A stretch of DNA of 64,000 nucleotides from Bradyrhizobium sp. AUGA SZCCT0158 (GCF_018130065.1 NZ_JAFCME010000024.1:1-64000), one strand, 5' to 3'. Shown: positions 7,738 to 18,848, counted from the first letter of the stretch. A program made the numbers and translations. Notes: a model not told the origin generated them from the sequence alone.

Positions 7738-8928
7738 TTACAACCCCAACACCGCCTTGGTGATGATGTTGCGCTGGATCTCGTTGGAGCCGCCGTAGAT
7801 CGAGACCTTGCGGTTGTTGAAGTAGCTCGGCGCGATCTGCGCGGTCCAGTCCATCGCCTCGTTGGAGCCGTCGTCGCCATGCTCGTCATAGGGCGCGGCG
7901 AACGGTCCGATCACTTCCATTAACAGCTCGGTGGTGGTCTGCTGAATTTCCGAGCCCTTGATCTTCAAGACCGAGGACGCCGGATTGGGCTTGCCCTTGC
8001 CGTGCTTGCCTTCGTCGGCGACGACGCGCAGCTGGGTGAGCTCGAGCGCCTTCAACTCGATCTCGCAGGCCGCGAGCTTCTCGCGGAACCCCTGGTCTTC
8101 GAGCACGGGCTTGCCGTTGGATTCGACCTTGGCGGCGAGATCCTTGATGCGGCGCAGCCGCTCCTTGGAAACGCCGACCCGGGCGATGCCGGTGCGCTCA
8201 TTGCCGAGCAGGAATTTGGCGTAATCCCAGCCCTTGTTCTCCTCGCCGATCAGGTTCTCGACCGGAACCTCGACGTCGTCGAAGAACACTTCGTTGACCT
8301 CGTGGCCGCCGTCGATGGTTTCGATCGGGCGCACCGTGATGCCCTTCGACTTCATGCTGAACACGATGAACGAGATGCCCATCTGCTTCTTGGCGTTGTT
8401 GTCGGTGCGGCAGAGGCAGAAGATCATGTCGGCGTGCTGGGCCAGCGTGGTCCAGGTCTTCTGGCCGTTGATGATGTATTTGTCGCCACGGCGCTCGGCC
8501 TTGGTCTTCAGCGAGGCGAGGTCCGATCCGGAGCCCGGCTCGGAGAAGCCCTGGCACCACCAGTCGTCGACATTGGCGATGCGCGGCAGATACTGCTTCT
8601 TCTGCGCCTCATTGCCGAAGGTGTAGATCACAGGGCCGACCATGCTGACGCCGAAGGCGAGCGGCGCCGGCGCCGGGTGCATCTGCAGTTCTTCGTTGAA
8701 GATGTAGTGCTGCACGGAGGTCCAGCCGGTGCCGCCATATTCCTTCGGCCAGTGCGAGACGCCCCAGCCCTTCTTGTTCAGGATGCGCCACCAGGTCACC
8801 ATCTCGTCCTTGGACAGGTGGCGGCCTTCCTGCAGCTTGCGCCGCGTATCCGGCGGCACGTTATCCTTGAAGAAGGCCCGCACTTCCTCACGAAACGCTA
8901 TTTCTTCCTTGCTGAAAGCGAGATCCAT
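7738..8928 (-). CDS. pimC: Acyl-CoA dehydrogenase, PimC-like
   Basis: A 396-residue acyl-CoA dehydrogenase with all parts of the fold: N-terminal helices, the FAD-binding signature WCQGFSEPGSGSDLASLKT, the beta-domain YIINGQKTWTT, and the C-terminal flavin-contact end YGGSNEIQRNIITKAVLGL. It starts 10 bases after the CoA ligase stop codon, so the two are tightly coupled. With the downstream PimD-like protein it probably forms a heteromeric enzyme that introduces the 2,3 double bond into pimeloyl-CoA or similar medium-chain dicarboxyl-CoA esters. The family and operon position are clear; the substrate is inferred. Confidence 0.82.
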   Translation of the reverse strand: MDLAFSKEEIAFREEVRAFFKDNVPPDTRRKLQEGRHLSKDEMVTWWRILNKKGWGVSHWPKEYGGTGWTSVQHYIFNEELQMHPAPAPLAFGVSMVGPVIYTFGNEAQKKQYLPRIANVDDWWCQGFSEPGSGSDLASLKTKAERRGDKYIINGQKTWTTLAQHADMIFCLCRTDNNAKKQMGISFIVFSMKSKGITVRPIETIDGGHEVNEVFFDDVEVPVENLIGEENKGWDYAKFLLGNERTGIARVGVSKERLRRIKDLAAKVESNGKPVLEDQGFREKLAACEIELKALELTQLRVVADEGKHGKGKPNPASSVLKIKGSEIQQTTTELLMEVIGPFAAPYDEHGDDGSNEAMDWTAQIAPSYFNNRKVSIYGGSNEIQRNIITKAVLGL

Positions 8929-8938
8929 CGGATCCTCC

Positions 8939-10621
8939 TTACTGAGCTAACCGTTGTTTGGGTTGGGCCGTCTGCGGCGAAGGCTGCCGCAGGCGCAATT
9001 CATGACGCGAAAGTTTTCCGACCGGCGTGCGCGGCAGTTCATCGACGAAATCGAGCGCGGCCGGAATTTCATGCTTGCCGAGCTTGCCGGTGAGGAAGCT
9101 GCGCAACTCGTCCAGCGCGAACGGTTTTGCATCCGCGCGTAGCTTGATGAAAGCCTTGGCGGCCTCGCCGCGGTAATCGTCGGGAATTCCGATCACGATC
9201 ACTTCCTGCACCGACGGGTGAGTGTAGATCGCCTGCTCGATCATCTGCGGATAGACGTTGAAGCCGCCGGAGATGATCATGTCCTTCTTGCGGTCGACCA
9301 GGTAGAAATAGCCGTCGCCATCCATGTAGCCGATGTCGCCGGTCAGGAAGCGGTCGCCCACGAACGCTTCGGCGGTTTCCTGGGGCCGATTCCAGTAGCC
9401 TTTTGTCACATTTGGTCCGCGGATGCGGATTTCGCCGACTTCGCCGACCGGCATCAGCTGCTTGGGATCGTCGAGCGACACTACGTCCATCTCGATCCCC
9501 GGCAGCATCAAACCGATCGAGCCCGGCTTGTCCGGCCCTTCCTTCGGGTGCGCGGTGCCGGGCGAGCAGGTCTCGGTCATGCCCCAGCCGCTCTTCAGCT
9601 TCATGCCGACCCGCTGTTCGAGGATCCGCGCGACCTCGACCGGCAGCGGTGCGCCGCCCGAGCCGACGCTGACCAGCGAGGACAGATCGCGCTTGTCGAG
9701 ATCGGGCAATGCGGCGATCGCGATCCACATCGTCGGCACGCCGGGGAACGCGGTGGCGCGCTTCGTCTCGATATCGCGCATGACAGCCTCGACGTCGAAA
9801 CGTTGGTGCAGCGAGATCAGATGGCCGCGCCGGATCGAGGACAGCAGCACCACCGTCAAGGCATAGATATGGAACAGCGGCAGCACGCAGATCACGCGCT
9901 CGATTGGATTGTTGCGCTCGGCGCGCGATGGCCTGCCCCAGACGTCGTAGACCGACACGGCCGACGTCAGGTTACCGTGGCTGAGCATGGCGCCCTTCGG
10001 CAGGCCCGTGGTGCCGCCGGTATATTGCAGCAGCGCGACATCATCGGCGCTGATATCAGGCCATTGCGCGGGTCTTGCCGCGCCGTCGGTGAATTGCCTG
10101 TAGGTGATGACGGCCGGATTGTTCGGCAATGCCGTCTGCGGCGTGCCGACCTTGCCCCAATCATCGTCCTCGCAGACGATCAGGCGATCGAGCAGACCCT
10201 TGTCGAGGAATTTCAGTGCGGTCGGCAACAGCGCCGACAAATTGCTGGTGACCAGCACGCGCGCGCCGGAATCCGAGAGCTTGTGCGACAGCGCGATCTC
10301 GCCGTCGAGCGGGCTGAGATGCACGATGCGGGCACCGGCCTTCAGCGCGCCGAAGAAATTGACGGGATGGTCCGGCGAATTGCCGAGGAACAGCGCGACC
10401 GATTGATCCTTGCTGTAGCCGGCGCGAAGGAAGGCCGAGGCTGCCGTCTCTACCAGCGCTTCGAGTTCTACGTAGCTGATCGGCCGGTCGCGGAATTCGA
10501 GCGCCGGGCGCGACCCGAACTCGGCGGCTGCTGCCGACAACAAATCAGGCAGCGTGCCGCGCGGCAGCGGATCGTCCCACTGAACGCCTTGCGGATAGAA
10601 CTGTTCGCCGGGATGGGTCAT
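8939..10621 (-). CDS. pimA: Acyl-CoA ligase, PimA-like (dicarboxylate/fatty acid)
   Basis: A 560-residue ANL-family adenylate-forming ligase that activates carboxylic acids to CoA thioesters with ATP. The phosphate-binding loop is LLQYTGGTTGLPKGAMLSHGNL, the adenylate motif is SGWGMTETCSPG, the hinge is YFYLVDRKKDMIISGGFNVYP, and the catalytic lysine is in PRTPVGKLSRHE near the C-terminus. R. palustris PimA, at the same operon position, activates C7-C14 dicarboxylates and fatty acids. In that operon a thiolase gene (pimB) lies between pimA and pimC; here only 10 bases separate the ligase from the dehydrogenase. A palindromic repeat separates it from the pimF-like gene upstream. Confidence 0.85.
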   Translation of the reverse strand: MTHPGEQFYPQGVQWDDPLPRGTLPDLLSAAAAEFGSRPALEFRDRPISYVELEALVETAASAFLRAGYSKDQSVALFLGNSPDHPVNFFGALKAGARIVHLSPLDGEIALSHKLSDSGARVLVTSNLSALLPTALKFLDKGLLDRLIVCEDDDWGKVGTPQTALPNNPAVITYRQFTDGAARPAQWPDISADDVALLQYTGGTTGLPKGAMLSHGNLTSAVSVYDVWGRPSRAERNNPIERVICVLPLFHIYALTVVLLSSIRRGHLISLHQRFDVEAVMRDIETKRATAFPGVPTMWIAIAALPDLDKRDLSSLVSVGSGGAPLPVEVARILEQRVGMKLKSGWGMTETCSPGTAHPKEGPDKPGSIGLMLPGIEMDVVSLDDPKQLMPVGEVGEIRIRGPNVTKGYWNRPQETAEAFVGDRFLTGDIGYMDGDGYFYLVDRKKDMIISGGFNVYPQMIEQAIYTHPSVQEVIVIGIPDDYRGEAAKAFIKLRADAKPFALDELRSFLTGKLGKHEIPAALDFVDELPRTPVGKLSRHELRLRQPSPQTAQPKQRLAQ

Positions 10622-10664
10622 GCAAATTCTGCGACGCGTGAGGTGAGCACAAATCTACAGGCTC

Positions 10665-10767
10665 CCTCCCCCCTTGCGGAGGAGGGTTGGGGAGAGGGGT
10701 CCACACGGGCAGTCCCGATGACGCCACCCCTCTCCCTAGCCCTCCCCCGCAAGGGGGGAGGGAACGG
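10665..10767. repeat. CTCCCTCCCCCC..GGGGGGAGGG intergenic inverted repeat
   Basis: The outer arms CCCTCCCCCCTTGCGG and CCGCAAGGGGGGAGGG are complementary, with GAGAGGGGT and ACCCCTCTC inside. It belongs to the same family as the copies at 5.3 and 38.6 kb and lies in the transcribed gap between the pimF-like and pimA-like genes. Confidence 0.8.
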
Positions 10768-10796
10768 ATCAAGCGAGCGAATGTCGCTTTTAACCA

Positions 10797-12890
<2,094 letters not shown>

Positions 12891-12959
12891 GGGACTCTCC
12901 CTTGATCCTTGTTCTTGGTTTGCCGCTCGACTTGCGTTGAGTAGCTACGGGCTTTGTTG

Positions 12960-12976
12960 ATTTCGCACTGCGAAAT
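12960..12976. promoter_or_regulatory. Perfect palindrome in the pim/IclR divergent promoter
   Basis: The arms ATTTCGCA and TGCGAAAT are perfectly complementary around a single C. The site is about 70 bases before the pimF-like GTG and 76 bases before the IclR ATG, in the only shared promoter region. IclR-family dimers bind such short A/T-flanked palindromes, so this is the best candidate operator. This is inferred from symmetry and position. Confidence 0.6.
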
Positions 12977-13051
12977 TCAATTCCACATCTTGACAGCGAG
13001 GGTTATTTTGAAGCACGTCCCTTGTCAACGAGCTCGGCACAGCAGCAGGCA

Positions 13052-13915
13052 ATGAAACGTCCAGGGAAGAAAGCGGCGACTGACCGCAGCTTCGTCGTCG
13101 CGCTCTCCCGCGGACTTGATGTGTTGCGCGCATTCCAACCCAACGACGGGCTTCTTGGCAATCAAGAGATCGCTGCCCGTACTAAATTGCCGAAGCCAAC
13201 CATTTCCCGGCTGACCTACACCTTGACCAAGCTGGGTTACCTTACACCCGTTCCGCGGTTCGAAAAGTATCAGCTCGCGCCATCAGCCATGGCCCTGGGG
13301 TATGCCGCGCTGGCCAATCTCGGCGTTCGGCATTTGTCCGAACCCTACCGTGAAGCGCTGATGCGCGAGACCGGCGGCGCGGTTGCGGTCGGCGGCCGCG
13401 ACCGTCACAGCATGATCTATTTCGGCCAGAGCCGGACCGGCTTGCTTGGGGTGCAGCTCGACGTCGGTTCGCGGGTACCGATCGCGACCACCGCGATGGG
13501 GCGCGCCTACATCTGGGCACTGCCCGATGACGAGCGCGCCGCTTTGTTGCGCGAACTGCGCGATCACTACGGCAGCCGCTGGGCCCGGATGCGCGACGGC
13601 ATCGAACGCGCGGGCGAAATGGTGGTGCGTCAGGGATTCACGATCTCCGCAGGCGAATGGCAAGACGATGTGCACGCGGTAGGCGTTGCGTTGAAGCTCA
13701 GCGATGGAACCGGGCCGTATGCCTTCAATTGTGGCGCGCCCGCTTTCCGTTTCACGGAAGATCGCTTGATCAACGACATTGGACCTCGCCTTGTGACGAT
13801 GGTAAGGAACATCGAGGCGGCGCTGGGCGGCGCGGCCCCGCAATCCAAAAAAGAAGAGAACAAGAAATTGAAAGCAGGAGGGAAAGTTGCACGTGTGGTC
13901 GAGGGGATCAGGTAG
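13052..13915 (+). CDS. IclR-family transcriptional regulator
   Basis: A 287-residue regulator. The N-terminal winged helix-turn-helix is in ALSRGLDVLRAFQPNDG..NQEIAARTKLPKPTISRLTYTL (about 10-60). The IclR effector domain has GVQLDVGSRVPIATTAMGRAYIW and the C-terminal FTISAGEWQDDVHAVGVAL, and the Lys-rich tail is unusual. ATG 13052 is preferred; a TTG at 13022 in the same frame has no visible ribosome binding site. Divergent from the pim-like operon and directly upstream of an ABC operon, it probably controls both in response to a dicarboxylate or its CoA ester. Whether it activates or represses cannot be told. Confidence 0.88.
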   Translation: MKRPGKKAATDRSFVVALSRGLDVLRAFQPNDGLLGNQEIAARTKLPKPTISRLTYTLTKLGYLTPVPRFEKYQLAPSAMALGYAALANLGVRHLSEPYREALMRETGGAVAVGGRDRHSMIYFGQSRTGLLGVQLDVGSRVPIATTAMGRAYIWALPDDERAALLRELRDHYGSRWARMRDGIERAGEMVVRQGFTISAGEWQDDVHAVGVALKLSDGTGPYAFNCGAPAFRFTEDRLINDIGPRLVTMVRNIEAALGGAAPQSKKEENKKLKAGGKVARVVEGIR

Positions 13916-13952
13916 CCATCATCATGGCCAGCGCAGAGTTTCGCGCGGTCAT

Positions 13953-13980
13953 TCCCGCCCCATGAGTCATGTGGGCGGGA
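13953..13980 (+). promoter_or_regulatory. Hairpin over the ribosome binding site of the ABC operon
   Basis: The perfect 8-bp arms TCCCGCCC (13953-13960) and GGGCGGGA (13973-13980) enclose a 12-base loop that itself contains CATGA-G-TCATG. The 3' arm carries the only purine-rich stretch before the ATG at 13985, so folding would hide the ribosome binding site of the first ABC gene. There is no T-run, so it is not a typical terminator. Confidence 0.5.
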
Positions 13981-13984
13981 CGCG

Positions 13985-14785
13985 ATGACGCAGGCACAGC
14001 TCGCGCAGGGAAATGCTCCCTTGCTTGCGGTTCGCGACGTCAGCGTCGTGTTCGGCGGCATCATCGCGTTGAATGGCGTGTCCTTTGACATGCACAAGGG
14101 CGCCATCCTCGGCCTGATCGGACCGAACGGCGCCGGCAAGACGACGCTCTTCAACTGCCTTTCCAGGCTTTATCAGCCGAGCACCGGCGACATCCTGATG
14201 GAAGGCGTCAGCATCCTGACGCGGCCAGCGCACAAGATCGCCGAGATCGGCATCGGCCGCACCTTCCAGAACGTCGCGCTGTTTCCCAATCTCTCGGTGA
14301 TGGACAATGTTCGCGTCGGCTGCCACGCGCGCTCCTCCAGCGACATCATCTCGGATTCGCTCAAGCTCGCCTGGGTTCGGCGCGGCGAAACGGAGATCAA
14401 CAGGAAGGTTCATGAGATCCTCGATTATCTGGATCTCGGTGACGTCGCCCATACCGTGGTGTCCGGTCTGCCCTTCGGCACCCAGAAGCGCGTTGAGCTG
14501 GCGCGCGCGCTGGCTGCCGATCCGAAGATCCTGCTGCTCGACGAGCCCGCCGGCGGTCTCAACCACGAGGAAGTTCACGTGCTCGGCGACCTGATCCGCC
14601 GCATTCGCGACGAACGCCATATGACCGTGCTGCTGGTCGAACATCACATGGGTCTTGTCATGTCGATCGCCGACCATGTCGTCGCGCTCAATTTCGGCCG
14701 CAAGCTTGCCGAGGGAACCCCGGCCCAGGTCCAGGCCGACCCGGATGTCATCAAAGCCTATCTGGGGAGCAAGGACGACCAATGA
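13985..14785 (+). CDS. Liv-type ABC transporter ATP-binding protein (LivG-like)
   Basis: A 266-residue cytoplasmic ATPase. Walker A is GPNGAGKTTLFN (about 46-57), the Q-loop region is GRTFQNVALFPNLSVMDNV, the signature is divergent (LPFGTQKRVELARAL, as normal for LivG), Walker B is ILLLDEPAGGL, and the H-loop follows in VLLVEHHMG. It ends in the LivG-typical VIKAYLGS. The stop overlaps the start of the LivF-like gene (ATGA). It forms one operon with LivF, LivH, LivM and a binding protein. Liv-type systems next to pim genes probably take up dicarboxylates, fatty acids or aromatic acids rather than branched-chain amino acids; that is inference. Confidence 0.9.
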   Translation: MTQAQLAQGNAPLLAVRDVSVVFGGIIALNGVSFDMHKGAILGLIGPNGAGKTTLFNCLSRLYQPSTGDILMEGVSILTRPAHKIAEIGIGRTFQNVALFPNLSVMDNVRVGCHARSSSDIISDSLKLAWVRRGETEINRKVHEILDYLDLGDVAHTVVSGLPFGTQKRVELARALAADPKILLLDEPAGGLNHEEVHVLGDLIRRIRDERHMTVLLVEHHMGLVMSIADHVVALNFGRKLAEGTPAQVQADPDVIKAYLGSKDDQ

Positions 14786-15495
14786 CCGCGATGCTCAACG
14801 TCAAGGATTTGCGGGCCTATTACGGCCAGGTCCAGGCGCTCCATGGCCTGTCCTTTGCCCTCAACGAGGGCAGCCTGACCACGCTGCTCGGGGCCAACGG
14901 CGCCGGCAAGACCACCACCCTGCGGGCGATCTGCAACATGGTTCGCTCCACCGGCGCTATCGAATTCGAGGGCAAGTCGCTCTCCGGCCGTTCGACCGAA
15001 AACGTCGTCCGTCTCGGCATTGCGCATGTGCCACAGGGCCGCGGCACTTTCACCACCATGACGGTGGAAGAGAACCTGCAGCTCGGCGCCATCACGCGCA
15101 GCGACTCGAAGAACATCGTTTCCGACATCGAGCGCATGTACGCGCATTTCCCGGTGCTGAAGGAACGCCATACCCAGCAGGCCGGAACGCTGTCGGGCGG
15201 CGAACAGCAAATGCTCGCGGTCGCGCGTGCGCTGATGTTGCGGCCGCGGCTGATGCTGCTGGACGAGCCGTCCTTCGGTCTCGCCCCCCTGATCGTGCGC
15301 GACCTGTTCAAGATCCTCGGCAAGATCAACCGTGAGGACAAGGTTACCATTCTGGTGGTGGAGCAGAACGCGCAACTGGCTCTGGAGCTCGCCGATCAGG
15401 CCTATGTGATCGAAACCGGAAAAATCGTGATGTCGGGGAACGCGAAGGAAATCGCGAGCAACGAAGACGTCCGCAAATCCTATCTGGGCTACTGA
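14782..15495 (+). CDS. Liv-type ABC transporter ATP-binding protein (LivF-like)
   Basis: A 237-residue ATPase, partner of the LivG-like protein. Walker A is GANGAGKTTTLR, the signature is the canonical LSGGEQQMLAVARAL, Walker B is LMLLDEPSFGLAP, and the H-loop region is reduced to VVEQNAQ, as in LivF proteins. It ends VRKSYLGY, typical of the family. The start overlaps the preceding stop by four bases, giving translational coupling, and the gene is followed after 11 bases by the LivH-like permease. Confidence 0.9.
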   Translation: MTAMLNVKDLRAYYGQVQALHGLSFALNEGSLTTLLGANGAGKTTTLRAICNMVRSTGAIEFEGKSLSGRSTENVVRLGIAHVPQGRGTFTTMTVEENLQLGAITRSDSKNIVSDIERMYAHFPVLKERHTQQAGTLSGGEQQMLAVARALMLRPRLMLLDEPSFGLAPLIVRDLFKILGKINREDKVTILVVEQNAQLALELADQAYVIETGKIVMSGNAKEIASNEDVRKSYLGY

Positions 15496-15506
15496 GGAGC
15501 ACGGCC

Positions 15507-16385
15507 GTGGAACTATTTACCAACCAAGTCCTGGCCGGCGTCGCCACAGGCGCGATCTATGCCTGTATGGCGCTCGCGGTGGTCATGATCTACCAGGCGA
15601 TCGACCATCTGAATTTCGCCCAGGGCGAAATGGCGATGTTCTCGACCTTCATCTCCTGGCAGCTGATGCAGTGGGGCATACCCTACTGGTGGGCCTTCCT
15701 GGCCACGCTGGCGATTTCGTTCGCAGGCGGCATCCTCATCGAGCGGCTGCTGTTCAAGCCGCTCGCCAAGGCCCCGGTCCTGACCAACGTCGCAGGCTTC
15801 ATCGCCCTGTTCGCCATCGTCAACTCGGTCGCCGGCCTGATCTGGGATTTCACCATCAAGCAGTATCCGACGCCGTTCGGATCCTCGCCCTTCCTCGGCA
15901 GCCAGCTGATCTCGACCCACCAGGCCGGGATGATCGGCGTCACTCTGCTGATGCTGGTCGGGCTGTACCTGTTTTTCCAGTTCACCCGGATCGGCCTTGC
16001 GATGCGCGCTGCAGCGGCATTGCCGGAATCGGCGCGGCTGGTCGGCGTCAACACCTCCTGGATGATTGCGCTCGGCTGGGGCATGGCCTCCGCGATCGGC
16101 GCCGTCGCCGGCATCCTGATCGCCCCGGTCGTGTTCCTCGAACCGAACATGATGGGCGGCGTCCTGGTTTACGGCTTTGCCGCCGCCGTGCTCGGCGGAC
16201 TTAGCTCGCCGCTTGGCGCCGTCATCGGCGGCTTCCTGGTCGGCGTCTTCGAGAACCTCGCCGGCACCTACATCCCCGGCGTGGGCAATGAACTGAAACT
16301 GCCGATCGCGCTTGCGCTGATCATCACCGTCCTGGTCTTCAAACCTGCCGGTCTCTTCGGCCGAACCATCGTCAAGCGAGTCTGA
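15507..16385 (+). CDS. Liv-type ABC permease (LivH-like)
   Basis: A 292-residue inner-membrane permease with about eight hydrophobic helices. It starts at a GTG. The N-terminal GVATGAIYACMALAVVMIYQAIDHLNFAQGEMAMF is the LivH hallmark. The cytoplasmic loop RIGLAMRAAAALPESARLVGVN contains the EAA-like ATPase contact. The helix pair GFAAAVLGGLSSPLGAVIGGFLVG lies near the C-terminus. It is followed after two bases by the LivM-like gene. It pairs with LivM to form the translocation path. Confidence 0.9.
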   Translation: MELFTNQVLAGVATGAIYACMALAVVMIYQAIDHLNFAQGEMAMFSTFISWQLMQWGIPYWWAFLATLAISFAGGILIERLLFKPLAKAPVLTNVAGFIALFAIVNSVAGLIWDFTIKQYPTPFGSSPFLGSQLISTHQAGMIGVTLLMLVGLYLFFQFTRIGLAMRAAAALPESARLVGVNTSWMIALGWGMASAIGAVAGILIAPVVFLEPNMMGGVLVYGFAAAVLGGLSSPLGAVIGGFLVGVFENLAGTYIPGVGNELKLPIALALIITVLVFKPAGLFGRTIVKRV

Positions 16386-16387
16386 TC

Positions 16388-17410
16388 ATGAGCGCAGCTG
16401 CAGAAGACGCCGTTACAGAAGCCCCGGCCGTCGAGGCCGTTCCGAAGCGCGCCATGACGCTGGGCACCGGCACCTCGCTGGTGATCCTGGCGGCGCTGCT
16501 CGTTACCCCCATATTCGTGAAGAACTTCGTCGTCTTCCAGATGACGATGGTCATGATCTACGGGATCGCGGTGCTGGCGCTCAACATCCTGACCGGCGGA
16601 AGCGGTCAGTTCTCACTCGGCCAGAGCGCGTTCTACGCGCTCGGCGCCTATACGTCGGCGGTCCTGATGGAAGTCGCCAACGTGAACTACGCGCTGACGC
16701 TGCCGATCGCGGGCCTGGTGTCGTTCGGCGCCGGCTATCTGTTCGGCAAGCCCGCCTTGCGGCTTTCCGGCATCTACCTTGCCCTTGCCACCTTCGCGCT
16801 GGCGGTCGCCATGCCGCAGCTCCTGAAGCTGCATTTCCTCGAGGCTTGGACCGGCGGCGTGCAGGGCCTCACCGTCATGAAACCCGATGCGCCGTTCGGC
16901 CTGCCGATCGGACAGGACAAGTGGCTCTACTACTTCACACTGGCGATCTCGCTGGCGATCTATATCGGGTCGATCAACCTGCTGCGCTCGCGCTCGGGCC
17001 GCGCCTTCATGTCGATCCGCGACAATGAGATCGCGGCCTCGGCGATGGGCGTCGACGTCGCGCAGTACAAGACGCTCGCCTTCGGCGTGTCCGCGGGCAT
17101 CACCGGCATCGCCGGCGGGCTCAGCGCCATCGTCGTGGCGTTCGTGGCGCCCGACAGCTACACGATCAACCTGGCCATCGCGCTGTTCCTCGGCATGGTG
17201 GTCGGCGGCGTGGGCTGGCTGCCGGGCTCGTTCGTCGGCGCGGCCTTCATCATCTTCGTGCCCAACATCGCCGAGAGCATCTCCAAGGGCCTCTCCGGCG
17301 CCGTGTTCGGCGTGCTGCTGTTCCTTGTCATCTTCCTGGTGCCGCACGGCGCAAGGCAGGTCGCAATGGTTGCCCAGCATTTGCTCGGCAAACTAACGAA
17401 GAAAAACTAA
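16388..17410 (+). CDS. Liv-type ABC permease (LivM-like)
   Basis: A 340-residue inner-membrane permease. After an Ala/Glu-rich cytoplasmic N-terminus it has about nine or ten hydrophobic segments. The LivM signatures are GSGQFSLGQSAFYALGAYTSAVL, the RLSGIYLALATFALA segment and the cytoplasmic contact GRAFMSIRDNEIAASAMGVDV. It ends with a short Lys-rich tail. The gene follows LivH by two bases and precedes the first binding protein by 30 bases. Confidence 0.9.
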   Translation: MSAAAEDAVTEAPAVEAVPKRAMTLGTGTSLVILAALLVTPIFVKNFVVFQMTMVMIYGIAVLALNILTGGSGQFSLGQSAFYALGAYTSAVLMEVANVNYALTLPIAGLVSFGAGYLFGKPALRLSGIYLALATFALAVAMPQLLKLHFLEAWTGGVQGLTVMKPDAPFGLPIGQDKWLYYFTLAISLAIYIGSINLLRSRSGRAFMSIRDNEIAASAMGVDVAQYKTLAFGVSAGITGIAGGLSAIVVAFVAPDSYTINLAIALFLGMVVGGVGWLPGSFVGAAFIIFVPNIAESISKGLSGAVFGVLLFLVIFLVPHGARQVAMVAQHLLGKLTKKN

Positions 17411-17440
17411 CCTCAAACTCGAATACAGGATCCGGATATA

Positions 17441-18664
17441 ATGATGCTTTCGACAAGAAGCGCCGCGTTCGCGACGGCGCTCATCGCCTCTTTTGCCGTC
17501 AGCGGCAATGCTCTCGCCCAGAAGAAGTACGACACCGGCGCGTCCGATACCGAAATCAAGATCGGCAACATCATGCCCTACAGCGGACCGGCGTCCGCCT
17601 ACGGCGTGATCGGCAAGACCGAAGAGGCCTACTTCAAGAAGATCAACGCTGAAGGCGGCATCAACGGCCGCAAGATCAACTTCGTCTCCTACGACGACGC
17701 CTATTCGCCGCCCAAGGCGGTCGAACAGGTGCGTAAGCTGGTCGAAAGCGACGAAGTGCTCGTCGTGTTCAATCCGCTCGGTACACCCTCCAACACCGCG
17801 ATGCAGAAGTACCTCAACTCCAAGAAGGTGCCGCAGCTGTTTGTGGCCACCGGCGCCACCAAATGGAACGAGCCCAAGGACTTCCCCTGGACCATGGGCT
17901 GGCAGCCCAGCTACCAGAGCGAAGCGCGCATCTATGCCAAGTTCCTGATGAAGGAAAAGCCGGCTGCCAAGATCGCCGTGTTTTATCAGAACGACGATTT
18001 CGGCAAGGATTACCTCAAGGGCCTGAAGGACGGCTTCGGCGCCAAGGCGTCGATGATCATTGCCGAGGAAAGCTACGAGACCTCGGAGCCGACCATCGAC
18101 AGCCACATCGTCAAGCTCAAGGCCACCGGCGCCGACGTCTTCATCAACATCGCCACGCCGAAATTCGCCGCCCAGGCGATCAAGAAGATCGCGGAAATCG
18201 AATGGAAGCCGATGCACCTGCTCACCAACGTCTCGGCGTCGGTCGGCAGCGTGATCAAGCCGGCGGGCTTCGAGAACGCGCAAGGCATCCTCTCGGCGGC
18301 CTACGCCAAGGACGGCGCGGACGCGCAGTGGGACAATGATCCCGCGATGAAGAAGTTCTACGACTTCCTCGCGAAGTATTATCCTGAGGCCAACAAGCTC
18401 GACGGCTCGGTGGTCTACGGCTACGGCGCGGCGCAGACCATGGTGAAGGTGCTGGAAATGTGCGGGGACGATCTCACCCGCGCCAACGTGATGAAGCAGG
18501 CGGCGAGCCTGAAGGACTTCACGCCCGACACCCTGCTGCCCGGCGTCAAAATCAACACGTCAGCCAAGGATTTCGCCCCGATCGAACAGCTTCAGATGCA
18601 GCGGTTCAAGGGCGAGAAATGGGAGCTGTTCGGCGACATCATCAGCGGCGAACTCAGTAATTAA
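17441..18664 (+). CDS. Periplasmic binding protein 1 of the 14-21 kb ABC system
   Basis: A 407-residue type I periplasmic binding protein (LivK/Peripla_BP_6 fold). A signal peptide ends at NALAQ, and the mature protein begins KKYDTGASDTEIKIGNIMPYSGP. The ligand-site motifs of aromatic/dicarboxylate-binding Liv proteins are seen: PLGTPSN, LFVATGATKWN, FYQNDDFGKDYLKGLKDG and VSASVGSVIKPAG. It directly follows the permease genes and is followed by a strong hairpin with a T-run. It is the most diverged of the three tandem paralogues (for example MCGDDLTRANVMKQ and a YGYGAAQ loop), so it may bind a different ligand. Confidence 0.92.
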   Translation: MMLSTRSAAFATALIASFAVSGNALAQKKYDTGASDTEIKIGNIMPYSGPASAYGVIGKTEEAYFKKINAEGGINGRKINFVSYDDAYSPPKAVEQVRKLVESDEVLVVFNPLGTPSNTAMQKYLNSKKVPQLFVATGATKWNEPKDFPWTMGWQPSYQSEARIYAKFLMKEKPAAKIAVFYQNDDFGKDYLKGLKDGFGAKASMIIAEESYETSEPTIDSHIVKLKATGADVFINIATPKFAAQAIKKIAEIEWKPMHLLTNVSASVGSVIKPAGFENAQGILSAAYAKDGADAQWDNDPAMKKFYDFLAKYYPEANKLDGSVVYGYGAAQTMVKVLEMCGDDLTRANVMKQAASLKDFTPDTLLPGVKINTSAKDFAPIEQLQMQRFKGEKWELFGDIISGELSN

Positions 18665-18710
18665 TATTCCGCGTCACGGGCAGTACGCCCGGGACCTTAG
18701 ACAAAATATC

Positions 18711-18742
18711 GCCTCCCGCGGCTCCGTCGCGGGGGGCTTTTT
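18711..18742 (+). terminator. Rho-independent terminator after binding protein 1
   Basis: The arms GCCTCCCGCG (18711-18720) and CGCGGGGGGC (18728-18737) pair with one wobble and are followed by TTTTT. The hairpin separates the ABC core plus first binding protein from the second binding-protein gene. Confidence 0.85.
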
Positions 18743-18848
18743 GTTGCCCGGCGCGGCCGAAAGGTATTCAATAAAGGCAGGAGCCGGAAAGTGCTCCAAC
18801 TTCAAGAAAAAACGACACATTCATCACGGTCTCCAGGGAGAGAAAAAC

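Noticed and set aside
13985..17410. Naming the ABC genes as branched-chain amino acid transporters
   Set aside because: The fold is Liv-type, but the pim context and binding-protein motifs point to organic acids. No residue evidence supports amino acids.
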